Counted from the first letter of the stretch, positions 33,431-47,467 are shown. The stretch is 64,000 nucleotides of DNA from Ananas comosus (GCF_001540865.1 NC_033645.1:1604344-1668343), one strand, 5' to 3'. The notes: generated by a model not told the origin, from the letters alone. A program made the numbers and translations.

Positions 33431-34280
33431 TTGATCGTCGCTGTCCACCTCTATTAACTATTCATCAAATTCATTTAAGTATTGTAACAATGGAAACTTG
33501 ACCAAGCAACAAGGCTTTGGTTACGAGTATTTCAATGCCCGTGTATGTAGGATTTTGATCATGCAAATTAAGTATTCATGATTAATTAGAACTTACACTT
33601 TGGTCAAAAATTGTATATTGCACTATATTTATATTTATATTTATACGTTATGATTGATCCAAAGTATCGTGACACGCACTTTGATAAGTCAAAGAGTATA
33701 TATATTTATTTATATTTATTAAATTCATTGTTATAAAGTGTAAAATTTTTTATCCTAGCTTTATGATTTGGTCAACAATTATTGCACTATATTCTATGCC
33801 ACATGATTGATCCAAAGTATTGTGACAACTCATCTTGATAAGTTTAAGTGTATATGTTTATTTGTAGAATACGAAGTTATTAAATCGTTGTAAAGTGTAA
33901 ACTTTATAAAAAAAGTTCTCAAGTTACTCTATTTTAAATGGTACACTACAACAATTCTATTACACTACATGAATTATTACATCGAAATTAAATTATTATA
34001 GAATATATTTTATTGTAATAATTTGCGCTGTTGTGATAATACAACACCATAAAATTTATAACAACAATTCTTTTTGTTACAAAAAATTATGATAATTAAT
34101 AACCATCAATTATAACACTATATATTATTGGGAAAAAATGAATTTCCAATTGTGATAAACTCTTAAATGAGATATCAAAGGGGGGATTGCATTTAGACCA
34201 TTATTTTCTAATTGAAAGGGATAGTGCTAAAGTGTTGAACTATTTTTCTGTAGAATTTTGTAATAAATAAGTTATTTCAC

Positions 34281-34336
<56 letters not shown>

Positions 34337-34447
34337 GTAATGTCTTTAAATACTCTGTTCTATGTATACACCCCTACCTGGTTGGGACTCTATGAAAGAA
34401 AACCAATTTGTTTCCTAATTATGAAATTGGAGCTTATAATAATACTA
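33431..34447. other. Intergenic AT-rich DNA with a (GA)n tract
   Basis: (GA)n at 34285-34332. Short duplicated phrases (ATTGTATATTGCACTATATT type) at about 33607 and 33779 suggest old local duplication. No gene recognised. Confidence 0.3.
34285..34332. repeat. (GA)n microsatellite
   Basis: About 24 GA copies, in intergenic DNA. Confidence 0.9.
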
Positions 34448-36305
34448 GGGGATTTTTTGGTCGCATGCAGTTATAATTGTACTACAGTTTTACCTGGATG
34501 TATATCTAAATTCAACGTTTGTTTTGATACATTTAAATTCAACTACTATAGTTGTAACTGCATGAGAAAACTCAAGAATTACGCCTAAATTGCCTGCAGT
34601 TTCAACTATAATACTTTTAAAAAATAATTTAAATAAAAATAAATTTACCTTCCTAATAACCTTTTAAATAGTGTTTTTTTATCCTTTCCTACATCGGGGG
34701 TAATCTCTTATTACCCCATATATTAAATGACAGAAATACGTAAATGCACTTCTCAACAGCCGGCAACCAAACAAAGTATTTATAGCTACATCGCTTTTTA
34801 TTACATGTAACCAAACAAATATATATATAATTATAATTGCTGTATTTTCGCTGCATGCATCTCTAATTACAATGTAATTATAAGAGAAATGATTCGGTAC
34901 TTTTTTAAAAAAAAAATAAAAAAGATCTTAACCGTTGATTAATAGAGGGTAAAAATGTAACTTTAATACTTAGCAGGTAAAATGATTATTTTATTCAAGG
35001 TTAGTTTGGTAATTAAATACTACAATATTTTAAGAAACTTTTAATTGAGGTCCTAAATCTATGCATTAATTAGCACTAATTTAGAAAATTAATTGATTAA
35101 CCAAATTTATGCAATTATTAGTCATTAATTTAGGAATCTACTTTAAATGTTTTAGTGCTTCTCAAATTATGCATTAATTTAAATTATAGAAATTTTAGAA
35201 ATAGTTTTATTTCTAAATACGATGAATTTAAATTTTAAAAATTAAATACTTAAAATTTAAAAGTGAAATTTAAATTAGAGGAATTTCATATTACTATTTA
35301 AAAACTAAATTTCTACCAAGATTTAAAATACAGTTTATTCGCATCAGTTTAAAACGTAATGCATAAAAAACTTAGAGAGTAAGATTTCTACAACTAGATT
35401 TCTCTAGAGGAATTTCATATTACTATTTAAATTTTAAATTCAATGATTTAAAAACTAGATTGAACCGATTGATTTGACTGATCAGACTTTGACCTATTCT
35501 ATCAAGAATCTGATTTTAACCTATTGAACCGAATAACATTAAGAACAATTTGGAACCGGTAAAGATAATAAATATTTTAAACAGAATGATAATTTAACTG
35601 TTAGAGCTAATAAATATTTTAAATATAATTTTAAACATATAAATTAAAAAGATTAGAATTATTGGTGAGAAAAAAAATAGTTAGGAATTTGAATTCGAAT
35701 CTGACTAACAATCACAAAACTTATTTCCGAACTCGACAGATTTCAAAAATCTATATCCAAATTCAAAACTGACCAATTTTCCGAAACCCAAAACCAAACA
35801 TAAACCAGAAGACTAGAATTCAAACAATTATTTCTATTTACCATATTTCAAAGTATTTATATGAAACTTAAATTTTTAAAATATAAATTTGAATATAATA
35901 TTAAATTTTAAATTTAAAAGTGAAATTTAAATTAGAGGAATTTCATATTACTATTTAAAGTTTAAATTTAATGATTATATTGTTAAATTATTTGAAAATT
36001 TTCTTATATGAAATGCCAAATTATGAAAGGAAAGATAGAGAGAGTAAAAGGAAACAAAGAAAAAATAAAAATTTTAAAAATATAGTAAATATAAAATGAC
36101 TAAATTGCCCATGTATTAAAAGACAAAAATATTCTTTTTTGAGGTACCTGGTAACCGGTACCTCTCCTAAAGTGACCTGCTATTGCAGGTCACAATTTAA
36201 AAAAAACTAAATCCGAGCCGTTGAATACACGTGAATGAACGGTAACAAAAAAAAAAAAGTATAGAAGCATTACTCAATTATAATTACGTCAAATCAAATG
36301 ACCCC
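34448..36305. mobile_element. TIR MITE interrupted by a nested element
   Basis: The left end GGGGATTTTTTGGTCGCATG with GCAGTTATAATTG is matched by the reverse complement of the right end (GGGGTCATTTGATTTGACGT, AATTATAATTG). TA lies outside each end. The ends belong to the same broad style as the element at 21671-22888. Removing the nested insertion (34884-36275) and one duplicated flank leaves about 460 bp. Confidence 0.55.
34884..36275. mobile_element. Nested non-autonomous DNA element, about 1.4 kb
   Basis: The left end GAGAAATGATTCGGTACTTT and reverse complement of the right end GAGTAATGCTTCTATACTTT are inverted repeats. A perfect 8-bp flank AATTATAA (34876-34883 and 36276-36283) is the target duplication. 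The interior is AT-rich with no transposase; a near-duplicated phrase AGAGGAATTTCATATTACTA occurs at 35276, 35405 and 35934. Confidence 0.65.
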
Positions 36306-36309
36306 TAAT

Positions 36310-39300
36310 ATGCTATGAAATCAAAGTTTTTTGTAACTATGTTTTGTTGGCTTAAAGAGCCAGCATCCTATCCTGTGGTGAAGATCAAGGTGGGTCGAGT
36401 CATAATTAAAGTCTGTGAGCTGTGTGGTGGAGGCCGGGGCGAGCCAAGTCACAATCGAGACTTGCTTTGTATCTATATGTTTTAAGTGAATGAATTATAT
36501 ATTTCTAACAACTCGAACTTTTGAAATTAACGGTTAGCACCAACGATCCTACATAGTTCACTTAAATTTATAGATGTAAATGTTATATGATTCATTTTGA
36601 AAAAGCTTCCACTACAACATCACATTATAGGCCTACTTAAAGGCGATCATTTGAATAATTGCATTATTATACTAAATTCCACTTAGATGAGATCAAGAAT
36701 GAAATCAGAGTTTAAAATACAAAAACATTGTGGGTATATCTCTTGTGACAAAAAGGCACATCCAACTTATGCTACATCCACCATTAGTGGTATTTGAATG
36801 TTGCACCATTCTCAAAAAGCAAAATTTCATGAGGACCCATAAGCAAATAATAGAAAAAAAAAATATAGTGGTACATGCTATGATTGGAATAACCTGATAA
36901 GGGGGTCACCATCACTTATTATTTGATGTTCATGGCCCTATAATATGTCTAAGAGGTGAGGAATTCTATTCTTCGAGTGTGTGCTTTAAAAATGGTGCAA
37001 GGGCATGTTGGTTTATATGAATTTAGGCAAAAACCTACATAAATGGAATCCAACATAGGTATTGGGGTGCTTTTTCAAGTTGAACTTGTGTTAATTGATG
37101 ATTCAGGGTTGAGAATGTATATATAACTTAAGGACCTGTTTGGAAGAGAATAATTAAAGTTCCATAACTTTAGCTTATGTTTGTATCTCATTATTGGACA
37201 CTACAATTCTTTTTTTCTTGTGTGTGAGGCTAAAAATTAATTGGATTGGACCGAACCGCGAGCGCGTAAACTAACACGTAAACCAACTCAATGCGCCTAC
37301 CCGAAACTTGGTTTTGCCACTTAATTATCACCTGCACTAGATGCAGAAGCATTTCCATAGTATATTCCTAGAGGTGCCAAACACACTTCAAAATTCAACT
37401 GCTATTCTTGTGCCAAGTTGCATGTTTCTTTTTTTTTTTCTTTTTTTTTTTCTTTCCTAACAAAATACAATCTAGGGTTTCAGTGGTTGTGAGGAGTCAG
37501 AGATCACTTTAATTTTTCCACAGTGAACACTTTGTATCTCCTATTCCCCTCCTCATCTTTTCCCCACTAGATTCATCTAGAATTTGGTGTATAAGTGATC
37601 ATGAGGGTGACTTTTTTTGATGAAGTAAATCGATAATTAGATCATATAATTTATTTGGATTGTTTCCTGTGTTTGATTCTGCAAAACAACTGTTGTACTC
37701 TAAAAGGTTAAGCTTTTAGAGAACAGTGTTTATATAATTTTATATTTAATAGATTCCATATAGAAATTTAGTTGTAATATAAATTTGAATTTACAAATAT
37801 TTTTGTTAAAAAATCAGCTTTGTGTTAACAATAATATATAGTTCCATATTAGATACAAAATCAAACCTTAGCCTATATATAATGTAGCGGTTGCCTCTGA
37901 ATTTTGTCATATCAGATACAAAATCATTCGAACCTTAGCCTACATATAGTGTAGAGGGTACATCCATCTAAAAGCATAATTTTAAAGGTTGAAATTAATA
38001 ATTGCAAAAGAGTCAAAATTTTGTTTCCAATCGAATCTTTCTTTTCATTGACTATCAAGGGAAGCAAAGCATCTTTTCTTTTTTTTTTCATCCTTTCTTT
38101 GTCTTTTTGCCCCAATTTAATTGAAATTCTAACAGGCCAATGAACTTAGATGGCTCCAACCCAGCATGAACTTACATGTTGATCGGTTAGTCGCTTGTCG
38201 CAAATTACTCTCCCCACTCGCACTGATGCCAATTCAAGTTTCGAGTCAAGATAACAAATTGAAGGATATGCTATAATTTGCTTGTGGCCCAAGTTATTAT
38301 ATTTTGCATGTAAGGGTTTGTTTGACTCAAGTGGAGCTTCTGTGCAAGTTTTGTTTAAGCGCAATCGTTCACAAAACTACAAACTTGTTTCATTAAATTC
38401 AAAAAAAGCTTCCAATCGAATTCGAACATCTGCTTTCAGCTCTTCAAAACTCAATCTTCTTCTTCATGAGATACTATATTGTTGCTTCTTGCAGTAGAGA
38501 AACTGCTTCACAAAACAAAAAGCTTCACAAAGTGCATGGTTGCGTGTGGTCGGAAAGAGATGGAAGCTAAAAAGAGATGCAATTGCCGCTAAAAGAGAAC
38601 TCAAGATATCATTAACTAATCTCATTGTGGTCAGCCATTTCACTGTACCCTATTAGAGCTGAGATCAATGTCTTATGCTATAATATTCCTAATAATAATT
38701 GTTAATATCCCACTAGGGATTAGAACTCAATACCCACCATCTAAGAACATGTCAACCAAGTAATGCCACATAAAATAATAACTAAGGAGAGGTTTATTAG
38801 TGATATCCACTTGGTAGGGGGGATGATACAAAAGGCTATGGTCAACCTCCCCTTAGCTTAGTGTTAATAATGAAGTGGAAGTTAATTCCATCTCTTAAAG
38901 CAAAGGTTGATCAAAGTGGTTTGATTTTGGAAAAGCTGAGCATTTTCTTAGTGTTTGACAAAGGCTAATGGTTTTGATGATAAGGGGAATCACTTTTGGA
39001 AGCTTTTGAGGGGGCAAATCAATGGTGCTTAGTGATGAAGGGTGTTTATAGTACTTAGGTGGAGGGGGAAATAGTGGTGAGTTGTGGTTTGTGGGGGTCT
39101 CACTCATTTTGGGCAATTGTCCCCCTTTCCATTAGCTTAATCATGGCACTAAATCTCAAGTCCCATTAGATAGTGCCTAGTGTTCTCTCAATAAAAAAAT
39201 TATCTTAGAAAATATGATATATTATGATGGTTGACATGTCTCTACTCTTTTGATGTGTGACATTAAATCTTAATAACAAATCTAATAGATTTAAAAATCT

Positions 39301-39563
39301 TGAACACCGAAAGTATAAGTTACCAATTTAGAATTTCTATTCTTACTACATAGAAAAGCTGGTAGAGAGCTTTCAAAAATTATATATTTTTTAATAGTAA
39401 TATCAGGTAACACTTTATTTTTTATGTCAAAATCCACCAAACTGAAAATGAAGCTAACAGAGAGGTCAGAGCATCGAATCCTTGTAAGCTTTTTTCGGTG
39501 TTCTAAATTTCATAGTACATATGCTTTTTATAAGGAGAGTTTTTTTTTTTTAAAAAAAAACTC
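36310..39563. other. Intergenic, no gene recognised
   Basis: About 3.2 kb without a recognisable coding region. A moderately GC-richer piece at 36380-36470 (GGGTCGAGTC, GGGGCGAGCCAAGTCAC) has an internal near-duplication and may be a retroelement remnant. Other short frames (38146-38364, 38895-39116) show no domain. Confidence 0.3.
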
Positions 39564-39573
39564 TTTTATAATG

Positions 39574-39730
39574 ATTGGTTTTTTTTTTTTTTTGTGAGAT
39601 AGGAAGTACGCTACCCGTTTCGTTTATTTTATTTAGAAATAAACTTAGCTGGAAATGTGAATCAACTAGGATTTAAACTTTAGACCTCGGATATCAATCA
39701 TTCTTTTCCACCTGCTCTAGGGACGGTCGA
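39574..39730 (-). mobile_element. tRNA-derived SINE, minus-strand copy
   Basis: In reverse complement it reads CCTAGAGCAGGTGGAAAAGA, a mutated B box, AAATAAAATAAACGAAACGG and a poly(A) tail (T at 39579-39594). Flanks TTTTATAATG (39564-39573 and 39731-39740) are a 10-bp target duplication. Confidence 0.88.
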
Positions 39731-39740
39731 TTTTATAATG

Positions 39741-41625
39741 CTTGGGTTGAAAATTAGGATGCTTGATTTTACTTGCAATGCAAAGGCAGCTCAATTTGCA
39801 CGGCATTTAATTGACTAGTCAATATGAGAATTTTGAATCTTAACAAAGAAGGTTCAAAAAAAAAAAAGAAAAAAGAAATTACTGTTTTTAGTCAAAGCTA
39901 TTAGCTTTTATTAGAAACAAGAGAACTCAACAGAAACTCCTAGTAGATTTCTATTTTTTTATTGTTTAATTACGAGTGTTTCTTTTGTGAACAAAGAAAA
40001 AAAAATACTAGCAAATTAAAAATTATTTCTTTTAAGATCTTTTACACACTTCCGACTACAATACAAATAGAACTAGAAAAAAAAAATTATATGCATTGAA
40101 TATAAAATATTAAAATATTATTCTCTCGCTATTTAAATTTTTAGAGACCGGACCGGATCTCCGATGCAAATCAATTAGGTGTTACACTTTATCAAACTTT
40201 TAGAATAATTGGTTGCCTCAGACTATGTAAATAGGTATTGAGGAAATTTATACACAATTTCAAAAGATGCGAGGGACAATTTTAAAAAAGAAACAAGTTT
40301 ATTTTTATAAAAATTCTTAATTATTGAATAGACTTGCCAAACCCAAACCCCAATCATATTCAAGTGGGATGTACTTATGCTTAAGCCATATCCGGGTCGA
40401 ATCCAAACTCGACCCAATATTATACCCGGTCCAAAATCCCGAGTTAGGCCCAAATCCCTTTATTATATTAACAATATTAAGGCATACCAATTATAATTTG
40501 CGCCCGGCCCAATATTTAGTGGTGAAGTAATTTTTGCTCGTAAATGCCCACTTTCATTCTTTGGTTCGCCGTAAATTAAGCTCGGCCGTCGTAATTATCT
40601 CGACCTCGATGGATAGAAAAATCAATTGCAAAATAAAAGATACAGAAAAATAATAAAAAAAAATTAGTGTGTTTTCAAGGGCATTGATTTTCTATCGAAC
40701 AAACAGCACTGGAAAAATAACTTTCATCTGAATTGAAAATTATCGTATACCTGAAAATTACTTACGGATAAACGAACATGTCCTCGAAAATGAATGCTCC
40801 ATAGTTACAAAATTTCGACCATTCGCGCGGTCGGCGCGAAGCAAATAAATCTCACAAACCAATTTACTGGGGAAAAAATAAGCAATGTAGCTCTCTCTCT
40901 ACCTTCATCACTGCTCAACATTCATAGAGATGAAACATGTGGGCTCAGGGAAATTATTGTGAGCACCTAAGCATGCAGTGTAACCAGGAACTGTGAACAT
41001 CAGAAGGGGCAAATGCATGCACCGCAGTTACGTTACGATCCGCCTCTTCGGTGAATTGCGAGCGTGAAATATATGAGAATCATTGTCCCAATACTCGACC
41101 TGTCGCAAAATTATGTTGCATTAGTCCTATATTTTGAGATCAATAGTTCGACAGAAAAGTTACAATAATATACTAGAACAGTTAGTGAGTGAATAGAAAG
41201 GGAATTTGTCTCAGGCAAAATAGTCATGGGGGGACATGACCACATGAGAATCGAGGGACAGGTTTTCGATGGCCGAGATCAGATAATGCCAACTCTAGTA
41301 AATAAACAGTTACGCTGACAAAATCAGACAAGCATGGTAAGCGAATAGTTTCGCGAATTGTTCGCAGAATGATGCTTCCGAAAGCGAGCACCACGAATCG
41401 CAATTGCGTTCGACTATCCAAAATGGTGAGTAAGTTAACACTGTCCACCAGTAGAAATCTTAAGATTCCCCTCTGGCATTGAATTTGCCAAATCTAGATC
41501 GCAGCAGCAGTGGTCCTTGGGATCAGAAACTCTAGGCCCAGATACACAATTGGACCGACAGTGACACCATTTTTCGTTCTCGTCGGGGACTGTTCCTAAA
41601 TATTATACATCCAACATTTCTGTAT
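39741..41625. other. Intergenic and 3' flank of the small membrane protein gene
   Basis: AT-rich, with a GC-richer part at 40800-41580 that may include the 3' untranslated region of the gene ending at 41626. No other gene recognised. Confidence 0.3.
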
Positions 41626-42231
41626 TCAGAACAAGAACAAAGTTGAGGATGCATACAGAGTTGCAAAGATGAGGAGTATTTTGCGAGGGTGCATTGCTGC
41701 GAAGCGACTAAATCTCCGACTCCTCCCTTCCCCAGAATCAGTGAGAATAGGGCTAGTGGCCGCAGATTGCGCGGCCAGGATAGCTTTGTTCGGCATCGAA
41801 GGTAGCTTCAGCAGCTCCAACTGCAACGGCACCACTGCAACGAGAATTACATTCAAAATGCATGATATTTACTGTTGTTGCAAATTCAAAAGCACTGCTT
41901 TCGAGTTTCGACTTAGATAAGATTAAGAAAGAAAAAAGGAGACTAGCCCACAATGGCGTACCTTTAACAATGAGTCTTTTCGACGCGTCGTCTGTTTCTT
42001 GCTCCTCGCCACCCCGCCTCTCCATGCGGTTGGAACCCTTACGAGAAAGAGCTCGCTGCGAAACGATTTACATTATCTAAAGCGGCACTCTCGCAACGGC
42101 CATAATGAATCTACACTACACAGGAAGAGCAAAATGAAACTTACGGCCGCTTTCGGATTCGCAGAGCAGCATATTTCCGGTGGCTGCGCCGGACCGTCAA
42201 TGTCCAAAACCACATTGCTCGCATTGTCCAT
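41626..42231 (-). CDS. Small single-pass membrane protein, three exons, function unknown
   Basis: Exons 42231-42145, 42055-41962 and 41834-41626 join in frame at consensus GTAAGT/GCAG and GTACGC/GCAG sites to give 129 residues. The start is MDNASNVVLDIDGPAQPP; a CCSANPKAARALSRKGS segment crosses the first junction; the middle is acidic and charged (GGEEQETDDASKRL); the C-terminus is a basic stretch, HPRK, and one hydrophobic segment (ILLIFATLYASSTLFLF) ending the protein. This suggests a tail-anchored membrane protein. The overall plan, with an RALSRKGS motif and a C-terminal HPRKxLLxFATL segment, is one I associate with uncharacterised plant proteins; no function is known to me. A TTGTTGCAG just upstream of the start suggests an intron in the 5' untranslated region. 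An alternative splice at GTATGC near the C-terminus cannot be excluded. Confidence 0.65.
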
Positions 42232-45200
42232 TGCTGTTATCTGATTCTGCAACAACGCAGAGGCGTAAACAATCAATTGAAACAAGAAAAATCACCAATG
42301 AATCTGAGTTTGATAACAACTAAAGTATGTAAAAAGAATATAAATTCATCGGCATATTATTATAACCATTATAACTGCATTGGACGGTTCCTCGCATAAA
42401 TTTGTGATCTGCTACTCAATTTGCACCAAAATACTCATTGAAAAGACAAAGAGGCCATAGTAATTGTAGGGCCCTACCACATTTACCACATAAAACTATA
42501 CTAACCGGCATTAAAGCCTCCTCCATTTCCGAAATTTACCGCGTAAAAAAATCCAAACGCGAAAAATTTACTGCAACTGATAATCAAAAAGAAAGATCTG
42601 ATTAGAACATTGAAGGGCATAATTCATGAGTAGTCCCTGAGCATAGGGCAAGTCATGCCATTGTAAGAAATTATGGAAGTTCAGGGACTAACCTGCTTAA
42701 AGAGACAAAATTAATGACCATATTACCATTAACCAAAAATTACAGGGACTATAAATGCATTTGTAAACCCTTTTGAACTAATGAGGCATTGGGACAAATT
42801 CCTCTATTTGTAGAATTTTTTAACTTACATTGTTTGTTTCTTTTTTTGATTCCTCACTAAATAAGATATATATGTTAGATGTGACTCGAAATCTACTATC
42901 GATTCAGGTTTGGGTTTACGACTCGCCGACAGCTTCGCGGTGCGACCAATTTGGAAAAGAAAATTATGGAGGAAAAATGAATGTCCGTTGTGGGTACGGA
43001 TCGGATCTGAAACCTGTTATGAGTTTTTCTTTTTTCGTTTTTGCCCTAGAGGCGTGTGATTGTGATCGGTTGTAACTGGAAGCACATTGTATTCCCTTTT
43101 TCGTTCCATAGTGAAGTTCTCTCCTCCCTCGCCCGTGGTTTTTTCCTGCAAAGGATTTTCCACGTAAATCTGTGTCTATTTATTTTCTGCTTGTGGTTTG
43201 ATTGTTTTTGTGTTCGTCATTTCGTTTTCGTTTGTGCGTTTGTCGTAACAATATATTCAGGTATAATAACTAAACTGTGAAATAAGGCTTAATTGTTGAA
43301 TAAGTTTGAACAAAAACACAGCTGTATCTAACAGATTTGGATTCCTACAACAAATTTCCATTCTATTTCTTTTCTTTTTGGGCTTATTTGAAGAAAAAAT
43401 AGTTAAAAATGTGTATTAAACTGAAAATACTAACAGCAAAACAAAATTGAAAAACCATACTTTTTTTTAAAAAAGTAATTCACAATAGATGAAAACCCAT
43501 TATTATAACACAAAAAAAGAGAAAATGTGAATTAAAAATCAAAAACTTTAAATGTTTCCTATTAAGAAAAGGCAAAAAAAAACCATTTTTTCATTAAAAA
43601 AACAAAAAAAAAAGGAAAAACCAATGCAGGTAATGAATAAAATTACTTGTTTCATACCTCATTCAATAATCCATGTTTAAGGATGAGGAGAAATGGAACT
43701 AAGTATAGAGAGAGAGAGAAAGTTAGAGAGAAAAGCAGTTTTTAGAGAGAGAAGCAGTTTTCAATGCATTTGGCAATTGTTGTGGCTTCAGACTCGGACT
43801 ACGAGTATGTCTAAATTATTCTATACTCTCGTCGTGTGCGCGTGCGTATCTTATACACCGTAACTTATATTTAATAATTTATTATTATTAAATTAAAATT
43901 GTATTAATAATTACACCGTATAGAAATTTATGAATTTGTACAAAAATAAGTATAATTTGATTTATACAAATTTGGTACTCAAAATTTGTAAATTGTACTA
44001 AACAGCAATATATGTACACAAAATTAATTGGTGTATGAGATATGCTGGTACGCAGGGTATTGATATGCTGGTACACAGGGTATTGGGACTGTCCCTCTCA
44101 TTTTTGCAAGGACACCCCTCAACATCTCTCTAATTATGGAGGCAGAACAACGAAGGGAGTGGGGTTAAAATAAAAAGAAAAGGAGAGTAGTGGATCCACC
44201 TGCAAACATTTGCACCGGACACCCCCTCTTTTCTCTAAAATATTATGTATATAGTTTTAAATTTTATATTCTAGTTCATAAAAATTCTTTGGATTTTGAT
44301 AGATAAATAAAAAGTAAGAGTTCTTGAATAAAAAAGGTGTAAGATTTACACCGAATTAATTAAGTTAGATAAAGTATTTAAAAATATTATCAAACTCATT
44401 GATGATTCCATCAAATTTAATAATCTTGATTACTTTTTAGTAGAAAGATAACTAGATTAATTTATCGATTAATAACTGATATAAAACTTTCTATGTTACA
44501 AGAATAGATGTTAAATAGAAAATAAGAAACTGAGAGGGTGTGAATGAAAAAAAATTAGTTGAAGAGACTATCGCTGATGAATTGTAATTTCATGTGCGAC
44601 TTGTAGCGGATTAGTTTTATTTATTTAATTTTTAGAACCATATTTAACATAACATTATACGAATTAATCATACGGCTTATCAAACTGTCTGAATAAAAAC
44701 TCGTAAATGACTTTTCCAGTGAAGTCGTACCTCAAACATTGGATTCGAAATTTCAAACGGAGGCACGATTTGAAGTTTTAATTTTTCTTTCTTTTTTGAT
44801 TAGAAATGTGTCAGGCTTTGCTATTTAAGGCCTTATTAAGATGCAGGGCATTTAAAACCAAAACTTAACCCCTGTTTTATTGGGTTCAGGCCGGTCGAGT
44901 CACGTTGATTGGGTCGATTATTAATCCAAGTTCACGATGAATTGCATTAAGCGTCTTCAAAACTTTCCTTCAGATTCAGTTTTGAATCCTAATCACAACT
45001 GGATAAAGCATTTTCGCGAATGGCGAAATTACAACCAATGAATGAGCTCAACTTGTGCTGCAGCTCAAAGATTAAAGGTTAAAGATGCAGTTTTACTCGA
45101 GCAAATTTTTAGAATCAAACGGAAATTTCAAAAGCTCAAAGCTAAATGTGAAAGAGCAACTGCACAACTATTCACTGGCACTGTTTTACCTGCTGGTACA

Positions 45201-45408
45201 ATTAAATTTGCACTATTGTTATACATTATACATTACTATTATTTGTCACCAACATGGTGAATTAAGAAGTTAATATTTTAAAATAGTTTAAACCCAATCA
45301 ATCTCCAGTTCCTTGTAGATCTACTACAGTTGTCATTCCCTGAACTGGGCCCTCCTTTCTCATGTAACTCACATGAGATTCTCTCATTGGAGAAATTTTC
45401 GCTTGAAC
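42232..45408. other. Upstream region and intergenic DNA
   Basis: It probably contains a 5' untranslated exon and promoter of the gene ending at 42231; a GA-rich patch at 43709-43760 (CT-rich on the gene's strand) is a candidate leader. From 43830 on it is AT-rich. A duplicated GATATGCTGGTACRCAGGGT lies at 44039 and 44062. No other gene recognised. Confidence 0.3.
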
Positions 45409-45411
45409 CTA

Positions 45412-45812
45412 GGGCGTGTTTGGTTCATCTATTTTAAACTATGAAATCGGAATGAAATTCATTGATTTCGATTGTTGCCGTTTGTTTTATAGGAATCGGA
45501 TTCCGATTTCCATTCCACTCCGGAATGGGAATGACAAAATTCATTTATGATCCAATTCGGCTTTAAATCCCGGATTGGTTCATTCCAAAGTAAACTATTC
45601 AAAATCCTCTTTCATCAACACCTATCTCGTCTCCCTTCATCACTTTCCTCTTTCTTAATCAAAACCCTCTCTAAAAAATTTTAAATTTTCATTCCGATTT
45701 TCATTCCAATAATAAACCAAACATTTTTGGATGATTCGTCATTCCATTTTCTATTCCAAAGCAATTCAATTCCATTTTTCATTCTTATTTCAATCATGAA
45801 CCAAACATGCCC
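45412..45812. mobile_element. Tourist/Harbinger-like MITE, 401 bp
   Basis: Terminal inverted repeats GGGCGTGTTTGGTTCAT and ATGAACCAAACATGCCC, flanked by CTA on both sides (45409-45411 and 45813-45815). The interior repeats CATTCC and GGAATG motifs in inverted fashion. No coding sequence. Confidence 0.8.
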
Positions 45813-45815
45813 CTA

Positions 45816-47467
45816 GTGTAACTGTACATCCTATGCAGTGCATTTTATGATAAATATTTTAAAATAAAAATTTATTCGGATAGATTTGATTTAGAACAGA
45901 TTGCAAAGTTCATAAGAAAACCTATTGGTAATTCAAAATATATGTAAAAATTTGTCAGAACTATACAATTTGAAAGATTGATCTATTTAAAAAAAAACGG
46001 TTCAAAAATATATTTAACTAATAAGACAAGATGCGTGTTAAATTTATCTGTTAAATGGTATAGATGCGCATTGGATTCACGACCTCACGAACAGGTCGGT
46101 TGTCATGCCATGTTACCAACAAATAAATATAATAAAATAATGAATCGCGACAACATAATACATGTAATAGATTAAACTCTTGATTGATTTTCAAACTACT
46201 ATAGTAGGGTTTTAGTAGAGTGGTGCATGAGATGTATGCATACACCTGGTGCGCCCAACAGTTTTATGCCCACATCACCGGTGTTTGGCGCACGTGGTAG
46301 GCAATAAAGCGAGTCGACTCATTAATTGTACTCGTCCGTGCCCACGCCGACCCTCGTGCACCGGGTCTAATAAAAAATTGGGTCTAATCAGCTCGCACGT
46401 ACGCCCTCTGCATCTCCACCGTCGAACACGAACTCCCGTGGCAACAGATCCACATGATCTGCGCCAGCTGGCAACTGGTGGTGGGGGCCACAATTCGGGC
46501 CCTCGTGGGGCCCACCCCGGTTGCAAAAGAGACTGAAAGTTGGACCATGCATTGGACCCCCGTGAGAATAGTGGGACCCACAAATTTACTTGACTGCTTG
46601 AGGGCGGGTAAAATTGCACGTACACCCTTACACCTATTCATAATCATGTGTCCTTCCTCAGAAAACTCCCTCTCTTTATCAGCTGATCATGAAAATTCAA
46701 ATTTTTATTTAAATAACTATTTTGCCCTTATCGATTTACTATATCTTTTAAACTTTAGTTCCTTTTCCTGCTTTGTCTCATCCAAATTGTAAACACATTT
46801 CTCTCCAAGATATATTTTGTAAACTATAAATTGTAAATCAAATAATAAATGAGACTTAAAAAATTGATATTTGATTCTTTATTAGAGAAGTTTTGGGGAT
46901 ACATGTGCAATTGCTCCTAACTAATAAAGGTTCTTTTTTGGGAGTGATCTCATTTATATCCTGCGCAGGGATAGTAGCTAAGAGCTTTAAATTCATTCAC
47001 CCATTTCCTGAGACACTTCTCATTTAATCCTCTCTCTCCTCTTCATTTTCTCCAATCTCTCTCTCTCTTTCTCTCTAGAACCATCCCTTTCTCACACTCT
47101 ACATTTCCTCTATCAAAACCCTACTCTCTCACTACCATGGGGATCTAAATCCCCATTTGTCCCCCCCGCCCCCCCATGCAAAGGAAAAGGGGAAAAAAAA
47201 AAAGCTGTGATTTTTATGGACCCGAGGAGTAAGTAGTAAATAAATAGAAATTGAGGGGGAGTACCGAGAAAAGACCCCCTCAAGGCATCTTCTTCTCCGT
47301 TGCACCCTTTTTCACGTGGTGGCGCGCGAAGCGCCAATCTCTTCTTCGTCTTCTTCTTCCTCCTCTCAAAGGCGTCGCCTTTTGGGGACAATGTGAGCTC
47401 GATCGAGGCCGAAAATGGAAAAAAGGAGCCATTTTTAGCTGCTTCCGAGCGATTTTCCCGCCGCCTA
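45816..47467. other. Intergenic and 5' flank of the LRR pseudokinase gene
   Basis: GC-richer piece at 46250-46620 gives overlapping frames on both strands but none resembles a known protein. Close to the gene (46990-47130) the DNA is CT-rich, as in plant 5' untranslated regions, followed by a C tract at 47161-47176. Confidence 0.3.

Noticed and set aside
46249..46792. Overlapping frames on both strands in a GC-rich patch
   Set aside because: No domain, no splice-supported extension, and frames on opposite strands overlap; composition explains them.
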